Below the pieces are notes generated by a model, which was given only the letters and a program-made list of their open reading frames with translations, was not told where the DNA came from and made no database searches. DNA of 64,000 nt from Parelaphostrongylus tenuis (taxonomy: Eukaryota > Nematoda > Chromadorea > Rhabditida > Metastrongylidae), in NCBI GenBank assembly GCA_019055375.1, contig JAHQIW010000802.1, positions 1 through 64,000 on the forward strand, given 5' to 3'. The position numbers and the translations under genes are program-made. Numbering within the stretch: position 1 is the first letter of the stretch; the number at the start of each line of letters is the position of its first letter. Shown here one piece after another: positions 23,901 through 35,900 of this stretch.

Positions 23901-26900
23901 TTTCGAAGTTGGTAAGTATCAATGACTTACGTACATTTCGGCGGTATCGCCCGCCTCATTAGAGCCACGCTCATTAGCCACCCCCAATCTGATGAGGTGG
24001 ATAATATCGCCCAAACTTACGTAAGCCATTGACGTATCAACTTTGAAAATGTTCAAAACATTCTTTCAGACTGAATCAATATGAGAATATGTGTTAATGG
24101 AAATCACCAAGTGTTACCATTTCACCATAGTTGCAGTGCATCAGGTTTTAAAACTGGAATACATAACGTGTATTCCTACTTTAAAAGATTCCCCAAGGCT
24201 GGCGAGAAAATTGTCATTTCCAAATGGATGGTCAACATATTTACCACCTAACGACCTGGTAAGAAGTCTCACACTTTCTATGCTTCTTCAAAAACATATC
24301 GCAATGTGATGTATGTAATACATATAGCAAGAAAACGAGAAGTATTTCGAACGAAAAGTTGTCAATATCACCTCTTCAACGAGAGCATTTGTGGCAGTCT
24401 GGATTGCTTCAGCGCTTTTTTCGGAATCCCTCGCAACGGATTGCAATGCTATGGTCCGATCGTGATGGTCATCAAATTTGGACCACTGATCTGGAAATGC
24501 ACAATTAGTCACAGTAACTGGTTTTCGATTTTCTATTTACTTTTGATATTATCGTTGCGTTTTATAGTGTCGATGTGCTGTTCATTGATGGACGCTAATC
24601 GCTCATCCAAGCCTTCACGTTGTTGCTCCATGGTCAACGAATCCCAGTGTTCTTTTTGCTTTGCAGCTTCTGAAATTACTCTATCAGTTCATAGGCGTAT
24701 AGATGCTGTTATCTTCCTTGAGAAAATAGTAAAAAATAGAAACCTTCAGCAAGTTCCTGACTTTTCCTCTTTGATTCGCCAACCTGCCTAAGCATAGAGT
24801 TCTCTGGATCCCCATCAGCTTCAGCATAGGCATCTTCGGCAGCTTTCTGTAATACAACATGAAGAAAGAGTAAATGTTTGCCAACCAAGATATTCACCAC
24901 TGCTTCGTCAGCCGCTTTACTAGCATTAATTAATGCGCCGGCGATTTCTTCATAGGCTTGAGAAGCCTTTAGCGGATCTTCTGCAGCGGTCTTCGTGTCC
25001 TTAAACGAACTCTTCAACGTTTTTGCAGCTTCGTCAAGCTTTTCAGCATGTGCGGCTGCTTTTTGTACAAATATTTCGTCATATTCGTCGATCAGTTGTG
25101 AATACCTGGAACGTAATTATTACCATGACACATTTGTATATTCATAATTGCAAGGTCCAGATCTATTTATTCTTAATGTGAAACGAATGGTTGTATGTGG
25201 GAAATAAATATTCAAAAAATGTAGAAAAAACTTTGGATCTATTGTTGTACATGAGTGCTAGAAGAGATATGTAAGGTAAGAAATGAAGAATCAATATAGG
25301 GCATCAAGTTGAGCGCAACTAGTTATCTGGTCCCTGTTATAGACTCAGTTCTTCCGACATTCCCTTTTAGTTAACTGCCTGTTTTTTTAGTTCAGTTAAA
25401 CATGCACCGCATGTCATATTGCAGATCACAAGAAGGGAAACCTTGCATTCCTTCAATCCTCATCTCATTTCCTTTACTTCATCAGCATTGATAATAAGCC
25501 CATAATGACTTGTCCACTTAACATAATCTTTTCACATGACTTGACATCATACGTTGGGCATAGCCAAGTACCACCTCACTTCAATTTTCTTTATTCCTAT
25601 CCACCTACCACAATGACTTCTGCGCGGGAGCTCACAGCTTGAGAACTTTTGTCTTCTTTGTGAATGTCGCTGAGTGTTGGCGCAATTCACCGTGAAACTC
25701 TAGAATAGCTTTGCTAGGGCGTTGCCAGGTGGTTTTGAAAGAGTGAATTTGCCCCAAACAGCATTCGTATCACATTCGCAACATCGGAGGGATGAGACGC
25801 TCAGAGCGCATGGACTCGGGATCAAACTAAAGCTTGGATAGGTCGGTCTTTCCACATGAAGAACGGGATCACTATAGGTGCACTGTTAGCACGACTTGTG
25901 ATCAACAATTACTGGAAACAATCCGAAAATAATCATTAGGTTGATAAACTCAGCGGTCAAGGGTAGCAAACACACTTCGCAAATAAATCTTACATTGCGG
26001 ATCGATCACGAAACTGTGACGACATCTCAGACACTTTTTTCAGGGTCTCCTTTATGGCACGACTGTCATCGAAGACATTCAGAAGTTCCTGAAAGACTAC
26101 CGTAGCAGTTTCGCCAGTAATGAGGGACATTATTCGACCCAAAACAATACCACTCACTTTTCCTTTTGCATTCTCGACGGCATTTCGAGCAGCCGCTAAG
26201 CTGTCTTCGGCTTCTGCTTTGAGTTTTTCAATTTCATTACTTACTTCCTATAAAGTGTAAATGTTACGTCCTTTCGAAAAATTTATACTAAAATAAACGG
26301 CCAGTATTGGACCTTATATCGATTAAGGCGCCTAGAGACAACGTTACTCATTCGACTCGCTTCCGCTGTGTCACGTCTAGCACTGTCATATATCGTAGCC
26401 CTGAAATCATGTCTGGATGTCTGATACGAAGACTATATGAACCGCTAGATTGGCTACCTGTAATCCTCAAGCCACTGATCGAATTCTTCCAAGCGATTCA
26501 ATATGTTTTGAAATGCTGTTTCGTTAAGTTTGTTTGAGAACACTCTCTTCAGAAGTTCTTGATTTTTTCTGAAAGCCTTTGTACTAGATCGTCCAAATCT
26601 CTCGAGAAACAGTCAATCAATACTTGTGCTCTTGTTCGGCTCGATTAAGACGTTTTTCAATGTACTCTCCACGATCGAGAGTTGCATTGTAGTGTTCTCC
26701 AGATTCGATTACCCATGCGTCTAGCGTAGCACCACCAACAGACCTACCTCCATACTGAAAACTTTTACATAACCTTTCACACATGAACAAATTTTCGATA
26801 CTTTGGTCATTTTGCGGTACTTTGGTCTTTGATAAGAAACCCTCGATAAATCTCTTAGAAGCATAGAATAATCAGCGGTAAAAGAGAACAAACATGTAGC

Positions 26901-29900
26901 TCATTGGGCAAAGGTCCCGCGCTATGCATATGATCGCTGGATCAATTCGCACATTTGAGGTCAACTTAACTTCCGATCTCTTCCACGATCAGCAAATTAG
27001 TGCCATAGTTCTTCAAGAAAATGTAAACACTTTTCGTTTCCAATGTTTCTTGAGACTATGCTCAAATTCCAATATCCCTGGTAGTTATTTTTGAGCCATG
27101 CATGTGATCTATTATGAGCACCTATACAGTGCAATGCACGTGTTTCGGCCTTGTAGCCTCGTCAGTTCAAAACTATCAGGCATATTGAAATTTGGGCGTG
27201 GTATCAAGAAACACTCGAAACGAAAGATACGATATTTCGCAATTACCAGCCAAGAACAATCAAGTGTACAACACTGTTCGTTTGGCGATTTCATCTCTTA
27301 TCGGCGCGTGTAGAACGTTCGTCCTTCACCCTCAATATGTAAGGGGTGGATCTCCGGGGAACTGATTGAACGAAAGGCACCGTGCAACTGACGATGCTGC
27401 AAGGCCGAGACACGTGTATTGCACTGTATAAGTGCCAATATGAGACCACATGTATGGCTCAGAAATAGCTGTCAGGCACTAGTAAACACTCATTGCATTT
27501 GGTGGGCTTCCGCACGTAGACTGAATATAAAGCTTCTCACCCGTACGATACTACGATAGGATTTAAATACATGGGGTATATGTAAGAGACTGCTACATAT
27601 GGATCCCTCTATTCTTTTACCTGAGCATGACGCAAAGTTTCTTCAGATCGTCATTATAGTATGCGAATAAACTTACAAGATGGAATTGCTTCAGAAACTG
27701 TACAGTGTTGAATGCGCCGCCGTATGTGTGCTGAGAATCTGTTATAAGGTCTTCGGCTAAAGCAGTGAATTGATCCAATGATGTGAGGCTTTTTGTTATT
27801 CGATCCAATTGGAAACGAGCCTGTAATCGATTACTAACTAGTTCGAACTGCCAATTTCGGTTGACAACCCTATTGTAAGATTTTGACTCTATGAAGCAGG
27901 GGCTGTTATCTCGAAATACTCAGCAGCTATGAGATTCTCTCACAATTTATTTCGCACTATTAAGCTATCCAGTTTTTTACGATTCCAAATCGCGTTATTT
28001 CCAGGAGGCTATGATATAGGAAAGTACAAAAAATTATGAATTTTGTAGCAGCAAAGTAACTTATTATTGTTAATTGAAAATTGCATCTTTCTTCGTAATC
28101 AACATTCTAAATACTCACTCCTTCTACCACAGCGAATGCCTCCTTGGCGTATTTGCTATCTTTGATAATTCCGCTGACTTCACCATCATCACTCAGTCCT
28201 CTCATGAACTCAGCAATCACTAAATTGTAAGTATACGTTCAACAAAATCTGGAAAGTACCCCAAAAATTGACTGTTGGGTCAAGCGCAAGGTACAGCTTC
28301 AAAAGTTGCATGACCGCGACAATTAATGAATCTCTTTCATTTGAAGGTCTGCAAACCAGCCTGTGTCTATTTAGATGACACTCCCCAATGTAGAAAATAT
28401 ACAACTGAGTCACACGAAATATTTGCCCATGATATATGTTATTTCTAATAATGGAGAGAGAGAAAGATTTGATATCACTGGAAAGTCACTTGAGAACAAA
28501 AATTTTCACATAATCCTCTTAATAATCCAAAGCGATGAGAAATCGAAATCTCTTGAAAAAGCAACCAAGTCTCACATTCAGTGCTGTTTCCAATTCTCAA
28601 TAAGCGTTTCCACGGTATCGGCCTCAGACTGCTGAAGTTTTGATTAGCAAGTGTTACCTCGAGCTCATCTATCATTGTCATCAGCGGCAGATAACATCCT
28701 TGGTCGCATGCTGAAACAATCACAGAAAGTACTTTACTAAGTTCAAAAGTCAATCATTAGCTATCGATCAAGGGTAGTTTATATAGTAATTATACTACGA
28801 AATTTTTTTTGTGTTCTACAAATTCTTAGAAACCAATTGCGAGGAACAGTTCCATGGCTCCAGATATAGAAACACTTTGTTTAGCGAACACGTACATGTG
28901 CATACTCCTCCAATGAAGGCATGACGATGTTGGCATTGACTGCAATCTCGTCCGGTAACGCCATTGCGACATTCACACTGGCCGGTGCGCGGATTACAAG
29001 CACCATGAAGCGAACCGTCCGGATGGCAATCACAAGACTGGCAAAAGCCGTCCGGGAGTGATGGTTCGCCAAAGTATCCAACCATACAGCTGGAAAGGAT
29101 AGAATTGAAAGAATTGTACGAACTATCGCAATGATAGTAATAGTATAACACTGAACTTTGCAGCCTCAAAATAGAAATTGTTTCCGAGCCTACAGAGTAG
29201 TTTACTATGTCAGATGTTCTGTAATTATAGGTCTCATCTTGGCCTGTGTAGCGTATTATTTTGGGGTATCCCCTGTGGCACAAACAAGCTCTGGATCGAT
29301 TCTGTGAGAGGAGAAACAGAGCTTCTCTCTCTTCGAGGTCAACAAATCGGTATTAGATTCACCTGGGGAACACTGTTTTGATAGATTGATATCACAGAAA
29401 AGCACTATATAAGCCAAATATGCAGTCGGTCATCTCAGCGATGTAACGAATAAAGTCTATGTATGCTGTATCCTCTGTAGATTAAGCGTCACATGTCTAA
29501 CTCTTTTTATAGACCTCTTCGAAATATTTAGAAAATCTTTCAGTGATTCTTCTTTATAGCTTGGAGGAAACTTAACCTGATGGCCTGCACTAACCTTTCA
29601 CAGTATTGTCCAGTGTAACCAGGTTTGCAAGCACTGCACACATATCCTCTACCGTAATCGACCGCAACACAAGTGTCACTGAATACACATTCCATTCATT
29701 AATCGATTAAGGAAGATGTGGAAGTCCCTATGGATTTGACATGGGAGCTTCTTTTAGTGTGAATCATACCTGAATGAGTTTTCAGCTAATGGGCAGGCAC
29801 ATTTTGTGCACGCCTTGGCACCACCTTCACGTGCGTCGCCAATGTAACCGCTTTTGCAGTGCTCGCAATGATCACCGTAAGTGTTGTGCTCACAATCCTG

Positions 29901-32900
29901 TAAATGTCGCTTGCTTAAGCAGTCTTTTCATTCGCTTCTCATTGAGACTATTTCTCTAAAACAAGATGGAGCGAATTTTCACTGAAGCTTTACTTACCGT
30001 ACACACACATGTTTCCGGATGGCAAGTGACGGAGTGACCATGGCAAGCGCACGGTTCCGACCATCCAACCAGTGCCATATCGTCAGGAGAATTGAGGTAG
30101 TCACTGTAAAGAGAGTTTACTTACTCGACTCTGTACATTGCATTCATTATACGTGCCTGTCATCTAAAAAAGTGTATAAAGAAAAATACAGTATGGAAAA
30201 TTTACATCTTGTCAATCCGTCGATTTCTAATAAATCGAACACAATTTAGAATGTTTTTCTGAAAATTTTATCTCAAATCTATGTTCAGCAGAAAGAAACT
30301 TATCAAAAACATAGTCGGAAATTTTTTCCGTCATTTAATTAATACGTTTTTTTAGATTTCCATGTTGAAACATCGAATGACGTTAGCCGTTTGATGGTAA
30401 TAAAATATGAGTCATTACCATCTCATTCGAGTGTATAATGTGAAATTCTCGTTTCAATGAAACATCACTAAAGTAAAAAAAAAAACTATACCGCTGTTTT
30501 TTTCTACAGTATCCCGGGGCAGGATTTTGGCACGACGCACCGGTGAAACCTCGTGGACACCCAGAACACTGCTCGACGCCGATTGCCATGGATGCAGGAC
30601 GATCTGGCGTAGCAGGAACGGCAACGTCAAGCGAGATCTTCAAGGTAGAATTGAAGAACTACGACATTGCTTGCCAATGATTATAACTAGTGCCTCTCTC
30701 TCGCCGACGATAGCTTCCAAAAGCAGCAAAGATTAAAGTAATCGCATGATAAGTGTAACACTAGCATCGCATGGGCCAAATAACGGTGCCTACAACACAG
30801 CTGTCAAAGGTATCATGCAAAATACATATAAACGTAGACTTAATACTGTGCAGCAAGTAAAGCTCTCCATTCTTTTTAGATCGATACAGTGATACCAACA
30901 CCAAATTGATACGTCTGTCGGCCTTCAAAAGCATCGCACGTTTTGACAACTTTACGGTGCTCAGTGTTACTGAATATGGCACGAACATAGGAAATAAATT
31001 TTCGAACTTTCCGCAAGCTCTACTACGGAGTCGTGAGTAGTATTCTTATACAGTAGACATTTCTACAACGTTCTAACTTTCATGTCAACATGCTTTTTTG
31101 GTGGGCAAAATGCGAAAATTCACATATTTTTCACCTCAAAGCTCGTTTGATTCCGCATAACCTCAATATAATCACCTTGCTGGTGAAATTATGGATCGTA
31201 TTTTGCCGAGACGAACACATTCTGCCTCGTCTTTTCTGTAGAATGATACAGAAAAAGTATCGCTGCAGTTTCGCGGGGAAATCGAAAATAGTCAAGGATA
31301 GGTGTTCCACTGATCTCCCCTCTACACAGTTGTTGCTTTTATGAAGGAGGGTTTGTCAGTAAATCGTGAGTGAAACTATTACCAATCTTCCACAGGTCGA
31401 ACTCATTAAGGATAAGAAAGGGACTATCATAAAAGTAGGAGTGGTATTTTTACTACCTTCCCACCTCTTATTCCTCGTAAGTCTTTATTGGAGACAAAAT
31501 ACAAATTGCCATCGACATTTTAGAGAGAGTGACATGATGATCGAGTCATCCTCACCTCACTCATCGAAATCGCATCACCTCTTGATGGATAGTTGTATGT
31601 TCCGCGGACGTAAATCCCTTGCAAATTCTGCAAAGCGATCATCATCTGCTTTCTGGTTACCGGTAATTCGGGAGATTGCCGTGAACGCCATTCAGATTCA
31701 TGAAGTCGAACCTAGAAATGACAATCGCTTTCTACTTGTTAGTTCATGTGAACACATGCACATTAAAATGCAAATCATAATTACAAACGTGCTGGAATAA
31801 CAAAACCTTGAAACCCGATGTATGATAATGGACTTGAACCGCAATGATACCTTTCCAAAAAGCAGTGCGCGCTCACACGACACCATTGAGACTCTCGCTC
31901 TGACTTTCTTTACAATGTCTTAACCTACTCGGTGGCTCTCAGCAATCACCTGAACAGGATGATTTAGGAAACACAATTTGATTTTGAATCTCAGCTAAGC
32001 CGAAGATGTTGACATCAAAATTTTAAGTCTTATAGAGCTGTACAAAGGCTGAGCGAGGGCCTCGATAGCGTTACCACAGTGCGAGCTGACTCGGAAAGAT
32101 ATAGTCGTGATCAGTTACATGACACAAAAACATCAGGTTCCAAGCTTTTGATATTCCAAGGCGATCGTATTTCAACTTTCTTGTAGCATCAATATTGTAT
32201 CTCTGTTTTCAAGGAGGGTTCAGGTAATAATTAGAAAGTTAAATTATTGATTCATGACGACTATTTTAGTTGACGTCATTTAAAACATTCATTTTCATAT
32301 AACCGCCAATACATCTACCAATTTTATAGAGTTTATAACTCTCTTCAGATTCAATTAAAGATGCATCGAAATTCATCTAAGTAATAATTTTACAGATGCC
32401 ACAATTGTCAAGATTTTGGAACTACTTAGACACTTATCAGCAACTAAAAAGTTTCGCGCGAACTATGATGAGGATATTTAGGATGGGAAGAAACACATTC
32501 AAATTAATCTAAAACTTTCAGATTCTTAGCGACGAAGTACGAGCTTCTTGCAAGGAGGGGTCAAAAAGTATGAGTTTGTTGTACGGTGGGGTCAAAAACC
32601 TTATTGTCAGAAAACTGTAGTCTCTGTCTTGCACACTTGCAACTCCTGCGAATCTCGCAGTGCTCATCAAATGCAGGCATGAGAAATACCAGGGAGTCAT
32701 TTACCTTGTACTTTCCATCTTCAACGATGACCGTCGGAATATGTTCCAGTTCGATACGATTATTACCCACTAATACCACCTAAACACCGAATATTGCGAA
32801 ATGTTTTGATACTTGACATTGTTAGGCACATGATTATTAATATTATAACTATCTCTCAAATAATTTATGGAGGCACTTTCAAATATTCCATTGCTTAACG

Positions 32901-35900
32901 AGGATGGAATAAGCCTTTTTCAAGTTGGAAATAGAAGTCTATCCAGAACAGGGGTCAAATAACCCCAAAAACTACTGACTTGCGGAAAATAGCGGAAGTA
33001 CTGGTTGTCGGGGCGGATCCCCTTAATACCACGGCGATTGTCCTCGTTCCAGATCTAAAACCTTTCGGAATGCCAGTTGCTTATTCCAATTACATATTTT
33101 CATAGTCAAATTCTACTTAATTGGTAAGCTACCGTAGTCATTGCCAATTCTGTGGTTTCCAAACCTATCGCCTGACTTATTGATTAATGTTAATCAATAC
33201 TAAATTCAAAATTACACCAGAAAATGCAGGGAAGTAGGAAACGATATAATTATATGAAAACAACTGTAACACGTGAGCTACAAAGGCAATTGTGGTAAGA
33301 TTTTTATTCTCAATTAAAAAAAAACACTCCTTTGAGAGATTGACTGATCAAGAAGTAAGAAATTTTGCAAAATTTATATTCACAGTAGTCTACCAAAATA
33401 TTTTAGAATAAACCATAGGCACATATAAATCTCCGAAATTTGCCCAAAAAACTACTAACCCTGAATCTAAGGAATCCGTTGTAACTGGATATTCTATCGC
33501 CTAGCATCGCATTAGGTAATGGCCAGTACAGTGGCACCACATCAGTCGGATAAGTGTTGTATCGAGCGGGATGTTCCTTAAAAATTGGTCGAAATTGATT
33601 CCAAGTCAGTGTGAAAACAACTTTGAACGCTTAACCTTGAACAGCAAAGAATACCTAGTAATTAGAGACGCTATGCAACATCAAGCACGCAGTCGCTGGT
33701 TCAGTCTCGCCCCATACCAGTAAAACCTACCTCGAACCTCAAATGTACGCTCACCAGTCCGAAAATTTCGTGAACATCTAGGAAAATTTCTTTCGAGTGG
33801 CAAAGGCCAGCGAGTACGTCAAGCGTGAATCCCTTGGATTGTTTTAATACTCCAGCTTCAGAATTTGAGAGGAAATCAACTTAGGCGACATTGAACGACA
33901 TTTACGAATGCAGTGAGACGAAGGACCAAATGAGAGAGGTATTTATATTTACACGAAATGTAGTGTCGGATAATATAAATATGCAAATAATAAACCTTGA
34001 GAAGATTCAGATTGTGCTTTTTAGTGTAGTATTCCCACGGCTCTTCAAAAACCGCTCCTCGATCCTCAGCATATGTTTGTTGCCAAACAAGTGGACTTTG
34101 TTCACATGTAGTGGTCCTAAACCAATATATCACTGAGGTAAATGATTTCTTGTGCAGTTCACTGTTTCAAACACCTCTACAAAGACAGGGAGAATTGAAA
34201 ACTACTAATGAACAATTTCAAAAAGAATGTTTAAAGCCTAAGCGAGGTTGGTACGCCAGGGCCATACACGCGTGTTTCGGAGGAGTCGTCTTCCTCGTCA
34301 GTGACCGCGCCCCACATTGAGCCCTGCATTGTAGCAAGGAGGGAGGCCTATGTGGTGGTGGCACAGTGTACAATGACACAGTCCATCACCACCTCAGTCG
34401 ATGGATCTCGGCTGATAGAACAAAATTGATCCATGGCATCGGCTGTTTTTAAAACCTCACAATAAACATTCAAAAAGAATTTTAAAAGAATGTTTGAAGC
34501 CTAAGCGAGCCTGATGTGGGCCGTGGGTTATTGACGAGGAGGGCGAGACCTCCGAAGCACGCGTGCATGGCCCTGGCGTGTCAACCTCGCTTAGGCTTTA
34601 AACATTCTTTTTGACATTATTTTGAATGTTTATTACGAGACTTCAGAACAGTGGATACCATGGATCTATTCATAAACAGTAAGAATGCTTAATTTAAACC
34701 GCTCTTCTAGCGGTGGTCATAATGGAAGAACACGCGCGTCGGTAGTGCAATTGCTTAGTACTTGCCCCTCAATGGACGAAAAGCGGGGGCGATTCCCGTC
34801 TGACGTTCAAAGTTTTCCACATCACTCAACTTTATTGAAAAAATTCTGCAAAATTTAACAGTACTTTTGCTAGTCCACAAATTTCCCACATTTCTAACTG
34901 CCCTCAACCCATTCCGCAACAGTATAGACACTATATTGTTGGTAGGTAAGCTAAGTATGGCTCTTTGAAATTTGTTTCAAGCTCCTTCGGGCATTTTTCA
35001 AGCCCTTTTCTCACTGAAATGTGAAACAAGGCGATGATCCCAAGAAGCCACTTTGTCAAGTTCAGTGATTGTTGACCACTAAATAAATCGTAATTTTAGT
35101 GCGATGCTATAATTGGATGGTTTGGAATGAATTTACATGTGCTGAAATATAACACATGAGGCGTTACCTGTTAAAGCAGAAACAATCGGTACATCCAAGA
35201 CGATTCGATGCTTCTAAACTGAAAGTATCCGGCTTGCACTGATCGCATTTGATACCTTGCACATTTTTCTATAAAACAGAATAGGATTATTTTGAATATC
35301 AAGAATATATTTGCCTTAAAAAATCAGAAAAGCAAGGATGGACGGTATGAAATTTGAAAAAGCGGTCGGTAGTCGATTACCTTGCATGGGCATTCGCCGT
35401 CCTCATTACAAAGACAGAGACCTCCTTCCTTACATTGTAGCGGATCCGTACCAGCCGGATTACATTCACACGACTTACATTCAGGGAAGCCGAAAAATCC
35501 ATGCGTACAGCGGTCACACCGCAACCCAACGTACTCGTTACGACATTTACACTACAAACAATCATAATGTCATACATTTGATGTCGACTCATTCGATGGA
35601 ATTAACAAAGAACCTATCACATATTTATTTTTCCACAAAAATAGATGTACCGTGATACACTGGATTTTCTTCTTCTATAACTCCGACCACATTAGAACGC
35701 CGCTTAGTCTTGAAGATCTCAACCAGTTTCAGAGGGTTCATATTTGGTTCTGTTAATTATAAGGTCTTTACACAAATTGTGGCACTAGAGCAATTAATAC
35801 CAAATTTATTGACCAGAAGAATCAAAATCGCTCAACAACATTATTCAAAATATGCGCCACCAGCTTCAACACATTTTTGCCATCTCTCACGCAACAAATC

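Larger units (their letters stand above)
23874..24075. mobile_element. F3 element with long terminal inverted repeats
   Basis: About 200 bp. The left arm (TATAGTCTGAGAAAATGTTT onward) is an imperfect inverse of the right arm (ending CATTCTTTCAGACTGAAT) over about 57 bp. Each arm carries a hammerhead relic, the left on the minus strand and the right on the plus strand. Confidence 0.75.
27080..27475. mobile_element. F2 element, about 395 bp, with ribozyme-bearing inverted arms
   Basis: The left end (TTTTTGAGCCATGCATGTGA, then TCTATTATGAGCACCTATACAG) is the inverse of the right end (CTGTATAAGTGCCAATATGAGA, then CCACATGTATGGCTCA). Each arm holds a hammerhead-like core pointing outward. The middle (AAGAACAATCAAGTGTACAA) matches the middle of the F2 copy at 51477-52074. 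Confidence 0.75.
34210..34660. mobile_element. F1 element with inverted ribozyme-bearing arms
   Basis: The left arm (AGCGAGGTTGGTACGCCAGG) is the inverse of the right arm (CCTGGCGTGTCAACCTCGCT), flanked by AATGTTTAAAGCC and GGCTTTAAACATT. The left ribozyme is on the minus strand and the right on the plus strand. Lies in intron 32. Confidence 0.75.

Noticed and set aside
24306..24791. 161-codon plus-strand open frame
   Set aside because: Antisense shadow of laminin exons 53 and 54, which are coding on the minus strand with matching phases.
26897..26955. tRNA-like stretch starting GTAGCTCATTGGG
   Set aside because: The B-box region is too degenerate and no cloverleaf can be drawn.
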